Source of the DNA: Sphingomonas sp. Leaf21
Lineage (GTDB): Bacteria > Pseudomonadota > Alphaproteobacteria > Sphingomonadales > Sphingomonadaceae
Length of the DNA stretch: 64,000 nucleotides
NCBI RefSeq assembly: GCF_916858675.1
Contig: NZ_CAKASM010000001.1
Coordinates: 124,001-188,000, forward strand
Reading direction: 5' to 3'
The notes under the pieces are model-generated. The model had not been told where the DNA came from and did not search any database. It was given only the letters and a program-made list of their open reading frames with translations. The first letter of the stretch is position 1. Every line of letters begins with the position of its first letter. Positions 7,066 through 15,900 of the stretch are shown piece after piece. Position numbers and translations under genes: made by a program.

Positions 7066-7758
7066 TCAGCCCCCCGCGTCGAGCGAATAGCCCGCCGAGC
7101 GAACCGTGCGGATAATGTCCGGACGGTCGCCGATGTTGATCGCCTTGCGCAGGCGGCGAATGTGCACATCGACCGTCCGACTCTCGATATCGGAATCGTG
7201 GCCCCACACCGCGTCGAGCAGCCGCTCGCGCGAGAAGACCCAGCCCGGGTGCTCCAGAAAATGCTTGAGCAGACGGAATTCGGTGGGCCCGAGCGACACC
7301 ACCTCGCCCGCGCGGCGAACCTTGTGGCCGACCGTATCCATCTCGATATCGGCATAGGTCAGCGCCTCGCCCGCCAGCGCCGGGCGCACGCGGCGCAGCA
7401 CCGCGCCAACGCGGGCGACCAGTTCGCGCGGGGAGAAGGGCTTGGTGACATAATCGTCCGCGCCCGTCTCCAGTCCGCGTACCCGGTCCTCCTCCTCGCC
7501 GCGCGCGGTCAGCATGATGATCGGCACGTTCGCCGTCTCGGGCGAGCGGCGCAGGCGGCGGCAGACCTCGATTCCCGAAATCCCCTCGACCATCCAGTCG
7601 AGCAGGACGATGTCGGGCGTGTTCTCGCGCGCCAGCAACAGGGCTTCCTCGCCATCGGGCGTATGGACGACCTCGAAATCCTCGCGCTTGAAATGGAAGA
7701 CGAGCAGTTCCGCCAGCGCGGCGTCGTCTTCGACCAGCAACATCTTTACGCGTGCCAT
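7066..7758 (-). CDS. phoB: Phosphate regulon response regulator PhoB
   Basis: A 230-residue OmpR/PhoB-type regulator: receiver domain (acidic pocket Glu10-Asp11-Asp12, phosphoacceptor Asp54 in LLDWMV, conserved KPFSPRELVAR) and a C-terminal winged helix from about residue 130 ending in the VDVHIRRLRKAI and SAGYSLD motifs. PhoB binds Pho boxes to activate phosphate-starvation genes. It is the last gene of the phoR-pstSCAB-phoU-phoB run, 13 bp after phoU. The start at 7758 gives a standard N-terminus; the frame upstream runs antisense-like through phoU and is discarded. Confidence 0.95.
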   Translation of the reverse strand: MARVKMLLVEDDAALAELLVFHFKREDFEVVHTPDGEEALLLARENTPDIVLLDWMVEGISGIEVCRRLRRSPETANVPIIMLTARGEEEDRVRGLETGADDYVTKPFSPRELVARVGAVLRRVRPALAGEALTYADIEMDTVGHKVRRAGEVVSLGPTEFRLLKHFLEHPGWVFSRERLLDAVWGHDSDIESRTVDVHIRRLRKAINIGDRPDIIRTVRSAGYSLDAGG

Positions 7759-7771
7759 GGTGCCTGTCCCC

Positions 7772-8455
7772 TCAAGAAGGCAAAGTACCGCCACGGTCCC
7801 GTTCACCCATCTGGGTGCCGGTGGCGGCGAAATAGACCATCTCCGCGACGTTCGTCGCATGGTCGCCGATCCGTTCGAGATTCTTCGCGATGAAGAGCAG
7901 GTGCGCGACCTGTCCGATCGTCTTGGGATTCTCGACCATATGGGTGACGAGCGTGCGGAAGATGGAATCGTAGAAATCGTCGAGCGCGTTGTCGCTATCG
8001 CGGACCCGCACCGCTGCCTCGGCGTCGCGCGCGGCAAAGGCGTCGAGCACGTCGTGGACCATCGACGACGCGATCTTGGCCATGGCGGGGAGGATCGAAA
8101 TGGGCTCGATCCGATCCTCGCTCTCCAGCATGGGCACGCGCTTGGCGATGTTCTTGGCATAGTCGCCGATCCGTTCGACGACGCTGGCGATCTTCAGCGC
8201 CGCGACGACTTCGCGCAGATCGTTCGCCATCGGGGCGCGAAGGGCGATGGTACGCACGGCCAGCCGCTCCACCTCCGCCTCGATCAGGTCGATCGCCTTG
8301 TCGTCGTCGCGAACCTTGCGCGCCAGTTCGAGGTCGGAGCGTTGAAGCGCCTTGATCGCGTTGGCGATCGCCTCCTCGGCCAATCCGCCCATCTGGCTGA
8401 TCAGCCCGCGCAGGCGGCCGATATCGTTGTCGAAGGCTTTTACGGTGTGGTCCAT
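7772..8455 (-). CDS. phoU: Phosphate signalling regulator PhoU
   Basis: A 227-residue all-helical cytoplasmic protein made of two PhoU repeats (about residues 15-105 and 120-210). Metal-binding family motifs are visible: the ERIGDYAKNIAKR segment in the first repeat and LERIGDHATNVAE in the second. PhoU links PstSCAB occupancy to PhoR and keeps PhoB inactive when phosphate is plentiful. It lies 11 bp after pstB and 13 bp before phoB. Confidence 0.95.
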   Translation of the reverse strand: MDHTVKAFDNDIGRLRGLISQMGGLAEEAIANAIKALQRSDLELARKVRDDDKAIDLIEAEVERLAVRTIALRAPMANDLREVVAALKIASVVERIGDYAKNIAKRVPMLESEDRIEPISILPAMAKIASSMVHDVLDAFAARDAEAAVRVRDSDNALDDFYDSIFRTLVTHMVENPKTIGQVAHLLFIAKNLERIGDHATNVAEMVYFAATGTQMGERDRGGTLPS

Positions 8456-8466
8456 GATCCTCGTCC

Positions 8467-9224
<758 letters not shown>

Positions 9225-9228
<4 letters not shown>

Positions 9229-10484
9229 CAGCGTGTCTCGAACCGATTGCGGAGATAGATGGCCAGCCCGTTCATCGCGAGCAGGAACATGAGCAGGACG
9301 ATGATCGCGGCCGAGGTCTTCTCGATGAAGCCCCGGTCGACCTGATCCGACCAGAGGAAGATCTGAACCGGCAGCACGGTCGCCGGGTCGGTCAGTCCCC
9401 TGGGTGGTGCGGCGATGAACGCGCGCATCCCGATCATCAGGAGCGGCGCCGTCTCGCCCAGGGCGCGGGCCATGCCGATGATCGTGCCGGTCAGGATGCC
9501 GGGCAACGCGAGCGGCAGGACATGGTGGAAAATCACCTGCACGCGCGACGCACCGATCGCCAGCGCGGCGTCGCGGATCGAGGGCGGGACCGACTTTATC
9601 GCGTTGCGCCCCGCGATCACGATCACCGGCATCGTCATCAATGCCAGCGTCAGGCCACCGACCAGCGGCGCCGAGCGAGGCAGGCCGAAGCTGCCCAGGA
9701 AGACCGCCAGCCCGAGCAGGCCGAAGATGATCGAGGGGACCGCCGCCAGATTGTTGATCGATACCTCGATCATGTCGGTCCAGCGGTTCTTCGGGGCATA
9801 TTCCTCGAGATAGAGCGCGGCGAGCACCCCGATGGGAAAGGCGAGGAGCAGCGTGACCAGCATGGTCAGCAGCGACCCCTTGGCTGCGCCCCAGATGCCG
9901 ACCCGCGTCGGATCGGTCGCGTCGGCATCGCGGAGGAAGCCGGTATTCCAGCCGCTCGAAATCAGGCCTCGGGCCTGTAGCCGGGCGACGACCCGCTCGG
10001 CGGCCGGCGTCCCTTCGCCCTTGGCCGCGACGTCGAACTGGCTGGCGACCGGCAGCGCGAACGTCGTGGTCCGGTTGAGCAGCGACGGATCCGCCTTGAC
10101 CGCATCGCGCACCACGATCCACGCGCCCGGCGACAGCAGGTCGATCCCATCCGGGCCCAAGACCCGCGTGGCGGCGCGGTCGACCGCATCCTCCAGCCCG
10201 GCCCCCGCGAGCGCGAGGTCGGCACCGCGTCCCTTCAGCCGGGCGGCTTCGATCGGCAGTTCGGCGGTGGCCAGGTTGACGGGCAGGGTCACGCGGGTTT
10301 CCGTAAAGCCGCGGAAACCCTGCGCGATCATCGTGATGAGCAGAAAGGCGAGGAAGGCTGCCGACAGGGCAACCGCCGCCGCGCCCAGGCGCCGGAACCG
10401 GCGTTCGGCGGCATAGCGGCGCCGCAAGCGCCGCGCCATCGCCGGGCTTTCCCAGCGAGGCGGTGGGACGGGCGCGTTATTCAT
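9225..10484 (-). CDS. pstA: Phosphate ABC transporter permease PstA (long, DUF3333-type N-terminus)
   Basis: A 419-residue permease, longer than the roughly 280-300 residues of enterobacterial PstA. The N-terminal part has one membrane segment (about residues 34-55) and a periplasmic extension of about 120 residues typical of the DUF3333 region in alphaproteobacterial PstA. The C-terminal half carries the BPD_transp_1 permease with the EAA loop near [21 protein letters not shown]. It pairs with PstC to form the channel. The start overlaps the pstC end by 8 bp and the stop overlaps the pstB start. Confidence 0.93.
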
Positions 10485-11853
10485 AGGATTCGCGATATCG
10501 CTTCACCACCGTCAGCGCGACGATGTTGAGAAGCAGGGTGATCACGAACAGGGTCAGCCCCAGCGCGAAGGCGGCGAGCGTCTTCGGGCTGTCGAACTCG
10601 GCCTCGCCGGTCAGCAGGTCGACGATCTGGCGGGTAACGGTGGTCGTGCTGGCAAAGGGGTTGGCGGTCAAGGTCGCGACGCCGCTGGCCGCCATCACGG
10701 CGATCATCGTCTCGCCGATCGCGCGGCTGACCGCGAGGAGGACGCCGCCCACGACCCCGGGGAGCGCGGCGGGCAGCATGACGCGGGTAATCGTCTCCGA
10801 GGTGGTCGCGCCCATCGCCAGGCTGCCGTCGCGCATCGCGCTGGGCACCGCCGCCAGGCTGTCATCGGCCATCGACGACACGAAGGGGATGATCATCACG
10901 CCCATGACCAGCCCCGCCGCCAGCGCGCTTTCGGACGAGGCCCAGTCGATGCCGATCGCGACCGCGAACCGGCGCACGGCGGGCGCGACGGTCAGCGCCG
11001 CGAAATAGCCATAGACCACCGTCGGAATGCCCGCGAGGACCTCCAGGATCGGCTTCATGATCCGACGCGCGCGTGGCGCGGCATATTGGGTCAGGTAGAT
11101 GGCGCTCATCAGCCCGAACGGGATGGCGACGGCCATCGCGATCACCGCCCCGATGAAGAACGTTCCCCAAAACAGCGGCACCGCGCCCAGTGACGCTCCG
11201 GGGTCGCGCGGATCGATGACCTGCGGGCTCCAGTGCGTACCGAACAGGAAGTCGCCCACTGGAACGACCGAGAAGAAGCGCCCGGCTTCGTAGAGCAGCG
11301 AGGCGACGATCCCGGCGGTGGTCAGGATCGCGATCAGCGACGCCGCGAGCAACAGGCCGAGCACCACCCGCTCGATCCGGGTGCGGGCCGAGAAGTCGGG
11401 TTTGACGCGAAGATAGGCATAGGCCCCGCCAGCGAGCGCCAGCAGCAATACGACCAGCGTCGCGATCCAGTCGATGCGCGTCTGCGCCCGGTCGTAGAAG
11501 GGGGCGAGGATGCGTGACAGCAGGTGGAACGCGCCATGCGCCCGACCCGCCGCCAGCGCGCGCGCTTCGGACAGGATCGCGGCCCGCTCGAACCCCGGCG
11601 GTGGCAGTTGCGCGGCGGCGGGCGCGCCCAGCACCATATCGGTGACGAGCGCGGGCGATGTCGCGGACCAGATGGCGAGAAAGATCAGCGGCGGCACGGT
11701 CGTCCACAGCGCGACGTACCAGCCGTGATGATGCGGCAGCGAGCTGACACGGACGCTCGAATGGCGTCGGAAACCCAGCGCGCGCATCCGGCTATATGCC
11801 CAGGCGATGATGCCCAGGCCAACGATCACGATCAGCAGCGCGATCCCGCTCAT
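10477..11853 (-). CDS. pstC: Phosphate ABC transporter permease PstC (long form)
   Basis: A 458-residue permease. The N-terminal half has an extra hydrophobic segment at the very start, a second near residue 50, and a periplasmic region, as in the extended alphaproteobacterial PstC; the C-terminal half is the canonical permease with EAA loop RDGSLAMGATTSETITRVMLP and six predicted membrane helices. The ATG at 11853 overlaps the pstS stop (ATGA). The longer frame starting near 12264 runs opposite to pstS coding logic and is not used. Confidence 0.93.
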   Translation of the reverse strand: MSGIALLIVIVGLGIIAWAYSRMRALGFRRHSSVRVSSLPHHHGWYVALWTTVPPLIFLAIWSATSPALVTDMVLGAPAAAQLPPPGFERAAILSEARALAAGRAHGAFHLLSRILAPFYDRAQTRIDWIATLVVLLLALAGGAYAYLRVKPDFSARTRIERVVLGLLLAASLIAILTTAGIVASLLYEAGRFFSVVPVGDFLFGTHWSPQVIDPRDPGASLGAVPLFWGTFFIGAVIAMAVAIPFGLMSAIYLTQYAAPRARRIMKPILEVLAGIPTVVYGYFAALTVAPAVRRFAVAIGIDWASSESALAAGLVMGVMIIPFVSSMADDSLAAVPSAMRDGSLAMGATTSETITRVMLPAALPGVVGGVLLAVSRAIGETMIAVMAASGVATLTANPFASTTTVTRQIVDLLTGEAEFDSPKTLAAFALGLTLFVITLLLNIVALTVVKRYRESYE

Positions 11854-12896
11854 GACGGAAGGCCTGCGGGATCGAGCGGGATTTCCCTGGCGATGATCGC
11901 GCGGGCGCGGGCCTGAACCGCAGCGGGCGATGCGATCAACCCGCGCCGGGTCAGCGGACCGCCAGCGGCCCAGTTGTCGGCATAGAGGGTCAGGAAGCGG
12001 CGCAAGCCCGGAATGGCGTCGAGATGCGCCTTCTTCACGTAGACGTAGAGCGGCCGCGATCCGGGATAGCGGTCGGCCGCGATCGCGCCATAGGTCGGCG
12101 CGACGCCGTCGATCGTGACGCCGTTCACCGTGTGACGATTCTCTTCCAGATAGGAATAGCCGAATACACCCAGCGCATCCGGATTGGCCTGAAGCTTCTG
12201 GACGATCAGATTGTCGTTCTCGCCCGCATCGATAAAGGCCCCATCGTCGCGGACCCGCGTGCACAACAGCCTGTGCGCGTCGGGATCATGTGCCGACAAG
12301 GCGCGTGCCTGCGGCTCGACCGCGTCGCAGCCGCGCATCAGGATCAGTTCGACCAGCGCGTCGCGCGTTCCGCTGGTCGCGGGTGGTCCGTAGACCTGGA
12401 TGGGGAGGGCTGGCAGTGCGGGGTTTACGTCGCGCCACGTCCTCGCCCGGTTGGGCTTGCCACCCGGATGCGCACCGATCGCGCGGTAGATATCGGCACT
12501 GGTCAGCGCCAGTCGGGGGCCGCGCTTCGATTCGGCGAAGGCGATGCCGTCGATGCCGATCGGGATTTCCAGGACTTCGCCAGCACCATGCGCGGCGCAA
12601 TCGCGATACTCGCTCGCCTTCATGCGGCGCGACGCGTTCTCGATATCCGGATGCGCCGCACCGATCCCGGCACAGAACAGCTTCATCCCGGCGCCGGTGC
12701 CGGTCGATTCGATGACGGGGGCCTTGGCGTCGGGGTCAGCCGCGACGTAGCGCTCGGCGACGATGGTGGTGAAGGGATAGACCGTCGACGAACCGACCGC
12801 CGTGATCTGCTCACGAACGCCCGCGCCGCCGCCATTGGCCTGATCGTGGCAGGCCGCCAGCGCGAACATCGCGGCGAGGAGGCAGGGCAGGCGCAT
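11850..12896 (-). CDS. pstS: Phosphate-binding lipoprotein PstS
   Basis: A 348-residue periplasmic-facing phosphate receptor. It has a lipobox LAAC with Cys at residue 16, so it should be membrane-anchored. Phosphate-loop motifs are present: VGSSTVYPF near residue 35, ESTGTGAGMKLFC near 63, and SGTRDALVEL near 175. It delivers phosphate to PstCA. It is preceded by phoR with a 73-bp gap that contains a candidate PhoB site, and overlaps pstC at its 3' end. Confidence 0.94.
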   Translation of the reverse strand: MRLPCLLAAMFALAACHDQANGGGAGVREQITAVGSSTVYPFTTIVAERYVAADPDAKAPVIESTGTGAGMKLFCAGIGAAHPDIENASRRMKASEYRDCAAHGAGEVLEIPIGIDGIAFAESKRGPRLALTSADIYRAIGAHPGGKPNRARTWRDVNPALPALPIQVYGPPATSGTRDALVELILMRGCDAVEPQARALSAHDPDAHRLLCTRVRDDGAFIDAGENDNLIVQKLQANPDALGVFGYSYLEENRHTVNGVTIDGVAPTYGAIAADRYPGSRPLYVYVKKAHLDAIPGLRRFLTLYADNWAAGGPLTRRGLIASPAAVQARARAIIAREIPLDPAGLPS

Positions 12897-12960
12897 CGAG
12901 ATCCTTGGTCACACCGGAACGGGTGCGAGCCGGTCGCTGCCACGCTCGCCATACCCCCGT

Positions 12961-12989
12961 GTGACATTTCTATTGCTCTTTTGTGACAC
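12961..12989 (-). promoter_or_regulatory. Candidate Pho box upstream of pstS
   Basis: On the minus strand TGTCAC occurs twice, 22 bp apart (complementary GTGACA at 12961-12966 and 12983-12988), with an A/T-rich middle. PhoB sites are direct repeats with an 11-bp period, so 22 bp equals two periods. It lies 65-93 bp upstream of the pstS start and overlaps the phoR 3' end, which would allow an internal promoter for pstSCAB-phoU-phoB. Confidence 0.45.
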
Positions 12990-14214
12990 CGCCCCCGGAA
13001 AGCGTCTTTGCGGCCACACGCGCGATGGGCAGTCGAACGCTGATCGTCGTGCCGACCCCGACTTCGCTCGCGATTTCCAGTCGTCCGCGATGCCGCTCGA
13101 CGATGTGCTTGACGATCGCGAGGCCGAGGCCGGTGCCGCCGATACTGCGGCTGCGGCCCGAATCGACGCGGTAGAAGCGCTCGGTCAGGCGCGGCAGGTG
13201 GTTCGCCGCAATCCCTTCGCCGCGATCGATGACGGTCAGGCGCAGCTTGTCCTCGTCACGGTCGAGCGTGACCCGCACCGGAGTGTCCGGCCGACCATAT
13301 TTCATCGCATTGCCGATGAGATTGTGCAGGAGCTGCGACAGTTGCGCACGGTCGCCGACCACGGGCGGCAGGCCTTCGCCGAGCTCGCAAACGATGTCCG
13401 CCGCACGCGGCGAACCGGAGTCGAGAAATTCCTCGTGCACGTCCTCGACAAGGTCGTTCAGGTCGACCGGTTGGGCGGGCTGGCGATATTTATCCGCTTC
13501 GATCCGGCTTAGCGAAATGAGATCCTCGACCAGTCGCTGCATCCGGCGCGCCTCGTCGAACATGACCTTCAGGAAGCGGGCGCGGATATCGGCATCCTCG
13601 CCCGCCTCGTCGCCCAGCGTCTCGATGAAGCCCAGGATCGAGGCCAGCGGCGTGCGCAATTCGTGGCTGGCATTGGCGACGAAATCGACGCGCATCCGCT
13701 CCGCCGCGTCATGCGCGGTCTGGTCGATCAGATGGACGACGCGCTGGCCGCTGGTGGTGTCGGCGACCCGCATCTCCCACCGCTGGTCGAGCGAGCCCAG
13801 CCCTACCAGCGAGATCGGCTGATCGGGTTCGGTCGCGCCTTCCCGTGCAAGGAGTCGCTCGGCCGCCGCCGGATGGCGGATGGCGATCCGCGCGTCCTCG
13901 CCGACGATATGCGCGCCGAGCAGCGTCCGGGCGGACCGGTTGGCAAGCACCACCTGGCCCTTTTCGATCAGCAGGACCGGCTCGACGATCGCGTCCAGCG
14001 CCTCGGTCAGGAGCGGTGACAGCGGGCCGCGTCCGTCTTCTGGCGACGGCGCGTCGTCGGTGGGATGCGCCACGCCCTCGCTCGCGACCAGTGCCGCCGC
14101 GATCCCGCCGACCAGGGTAATGATCGCCGGGGCGGGGCCGCCGGTCATGAACACCACGATCGCCGCGACCACCGCGACGATCACGGCCCATAAGGTGCGA
14201 ATACCGAATCCCAT
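12970..14214 (-). CDS. phoR: Phosphate regulon sensor histidine kinase PhoR
   Basis: A 414-residue membrane kinase: two short hydrophobic segments within residues 8-45, a PAS-like region about 70-165, the phosphoacceptor His184 in NASHELRTPLASI, and a HATPase domain with N-box LLHNLIGNAMKYG, DRGEGI, and GTGLGLAIVKHIVERH. It phosphorylates PhoB under phosphate limitation under PhoU/Pst control. First gene of the phosphate run. The start at 14214 is preferred over an upstream ATG at 14259 because it places the membrane segments at the usual position. Confidence 0.93.
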   Translation of the reverse strand: MGFGIRTLWAVIVAVVAAIVVFMTGGPAPAIITLVGGIAAALVASEGVAHPTDDAPSPEDGRGPLSPLLTEALDAIVEPVLLIEKGQVVLANRSARTLLGAHIVGEDARIAIRHPAAAERLLAREGATEPDQPISLVGLGSLDQRWEMRVADTTSGQRVVHLIDQTAHDAAERMRVDFVANASHELRTPLASILGFIETLGDEAGEDADIRARFLKVMFDEARRMQRLVEDLISLSRIEADKYRQPAQPVDLNDLVEDVHEEFLDSGSPRAADIVCELGEGLPPVVGDRAQLSQLLHNLIGNAMKYGRPDTPVRVTLDRDEDKLRLTVIDRGEGIAANHLPRLTERFYRVDSGRSRSIGGTGLGLAIVKHIVERHRGRLEIASEVGVGTTISVRLPIARVAAKTLSGGGVTKEQ

Positions 14215-14325
14215 GACGTGCCGATGTAGCTTGCGGCAGGCGGCCTGTCTCCCTCCCAACCTGGATCAGATCGCCGTCGCGCGGGTGCTTGTCGACCGGT
14301 CGCGAATATGGGAGACCGCATCGCC

Positions 14326-14766
14326 ATGGATGACACGCCTCCATCCCCCGAGAATTCGCCCGCCGTCGAGCCGGTTGCGTCCGACAGGGGCGACGTGCCC
14401 GCATCGGGCAGCCGACGTATGCTGATGCTCGGCGCGGTCGGCGCGAGCGCGGTGGTGGCGATCCGCCCGGCCCTTGCCCAGACCGCGGGCTCGGTCCTCA
14501 ACTGCCAGATTCCCATTCCCGATCCGGGCCGCGCCGGAAGCTATATCGCGCTCGATGGCTCGACCGTGCCCGCGCGCACGCTCGGGGCGTTCGCGCCGCC
14601 GAGCCGCCCCTATACCGGCGAAGAGGTGCGGCAGGCGTTGCAGGGCGCGATGCTGCCCAATTCCAATTTCCTCAGCAATCGCGCCTATCTCAACTATATC
14701 CGGCGGCTGCAGCGCGGGCAGGGCGGCTTCACCTGCTACGCCTCGTTGCAGATGCCGGGCAACTGA
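14326..14766 (+). CDS. Tat-like exported small protein of the PqqD/HprK-like cassette
   Basis: A 146-residue protein I do not recognise as a named family. After an acidic, Pro-rich leader (residues 1-28) comes SRR (29-31) followed by a hydrophobic stretch ending in RPALAQ, which resembles a twin-arginine export signal with cleavage near residue 51. The mature part holds two cysteines (Cys60 and Cys137) and a predicted helical region rich in Asn/Arg/Tyr. It is the first gene of a four-gene run and ends 4 bp before the PqqD-like gene, so it could be the substrate or product of that system. The start at 14326 has GGGAG about 11 bases upstream; ATG 14308 is the alternative. Confidence 0.7.
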   Translation: MDDTPPSPENSPAVEPVASDRGDVPASGSRRMLMLGAVGASAVVAIRPALAQTAGSVLNCQIPIPDPGRAGSYIALDGSTVPARTLGAFAPPSRPYTGEEVRQALQGAMLPNSNFLSNRAYLNYIRRLQRGQGGFTCYASLQMPGN

Positions 14767-14770
14767 GGCG

Positions 14771-15058
14771 ATGGCCGGTCCGCGCTACCGCGCGGTGGGG
14801 TCGGACATGCTGATCGTCGAGCCGCTGGACCTGTTCACGGCGGTCTTCCATCGCCCTTCCGGCCTGACGCATCTGTTGACCGAACCCGCGCCGCAGATAC
14901 TGGACCTGCTGGCGAACGGTGGAGCGATGACGGCGGATGCGCTGTTGCGCGCGTTGTCGAGGCATTATGAATTGGGGGATGCCGAGGGGGACGGTGCGGC
15001 GATGCTTCACGCCCGGCTGATGGAATTGGAGGCAGCGGGTCTGATCGAGGCGGCGTGA
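14771..15058 (+). CDS. PqqD-like protein of the HPr-rel-A system
   Basis: A 95-residue PqqD-fold protein. PqqD-type domains (also called RiPP recognition elements) bind precursor peptides and hand them to modifying enzymes. Visible features: YRAVGSDMLIVEPLDLFTAV as the N-terminal beta region, then LLTEPAPQILDLLANGG and a C-terminal helix ending LEAAGLIE, the usual PqqD layout. It best matches the HPr-rel-A-associated PqqD group (TIGR04353 as I recall). Its stop overlaps the GTG start of the kinase-like gene (GTGA at 15055-15058), implying coupled translation. Confidence 0.78.
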   Translation: MAGPRYRAVGSDMLIVEPLDLFTAVFHRPSGLTHLLTEPAPQILDLLANGGAMTADALLRALSRHYELGDAEGDGAAMLHARLMELEAAGLIEAA

Positions 15059-15900
15059 GGCATCACATCGCACTGCGCGTCGGACCAGTCGGTTTTCGGA
15101 TCGGATCGGACTGGCGTGCTCCGATCGACGCGCTGGCGTCGCTCTATCGCGACTACCCGCGCGCGGAGACCGTGGACTATACGGTCCGGCTGGAAGCGAC
15201 GTCGCCGATCCGCCGCTGGGTTCGGCCATCCGTCAACATCGGAGGCGATTATCGCCTGCCGGAGGCTGCACCATTGCCGCTGGCGCAGGGGCTGCTGGCG
15301 GCGGAGCTGGGCATGAACCTGCAGATGGCCTTGGGGCATCGCCGTCACTTGCTCCTCCATGCGGCGGTCGTGGCGAAGGACGATCGCGCGATCCTGTTGA
15401 GCGGCGTTTCCGGCGCTGGCAAGTCGACCATGTCGCTCATGCTCGCGCAGCAAGGCTGGCGGTTCATGGGCGACGAATTCGCGCTGATCGATCCGGATAC
15501 CGGGCTCGCCTGGCCGTTTCCTCGTCCGATCAGCCTGAAGAACGAAAGTCTGGCCGCGATCGCGTCGGACAGCCGGACGGGGCCGCTGCTCTCCGGCACG
15601 CCCAAGGGCGATATCCGGCACGTCGCGCCCGACCACCACGCCATCGCGAACATGGCGTGCCCTGCGACGCCCGTCCTGCTCGTCTTCCCGCGCTTCGGTT
15701 TCCCCTCGGCAAGCCGCACCCTGCCACCGGCCGAGGCGTTCGTTCGACTGACCCAGGCGTCGACCAATTACGTGGCCATGGGCGAGGCGGGATTCCGGGC
15801 GCTCACCCGGCTGCGGCGGGAGGTGCCCGCCATCGCGCTGGACTATCCCGACGGGGCGACCGGCGTGGCGGCGGTGGAGGCGTTGTGGCGCGCGCTGTGA
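15055..15900 (+). CDS. HprK-related kinase A
   Basis: A 281-residue P-loop protein resembling the C-terminal domain of HPr kinase/phosphorylase. Walker A is GVSGAGKST (residues 117-125), preceded by LLHAAVV (about 100-106), and followed by FMGDEFALID (137-146), a Walker-B-like acidic motif where HPr kinases have an Asp pair. This is the HPr-rel-A group (TIGR04352 as I recall), known from gene clusters with a PqqD-like protein. No HPr protein is encoded nearby, so the acceptor is unknown. The GTG start overlaps the upstream stop, and its own stop overlaps the next GTG. Confidence 0.8.
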   Translation: MRHHIALRVGPVGFRIGSDWRAPIDALASLYRDYPRAETVDYTVRLEATSPIRRWVRPSVNIGGDYRLPEAAPLPLAQGLLAAELGMNLQMALGHRRHLLLHAAVVAKDDRAILLSGVSGAGKSTMSLMLAQQGWRFMGDEFALIDPDTGLAWPFPRPISLKNESLAAIASDSRTGPLLSGTPKGDIRHVAPDHHAIANMACPATPVLLVFPRFGFPSASRTLPPAEAFVRLTQASTNYVAMGEAGFRALTRLRREVPAIALDYPDGATGVAAVEALWRAL

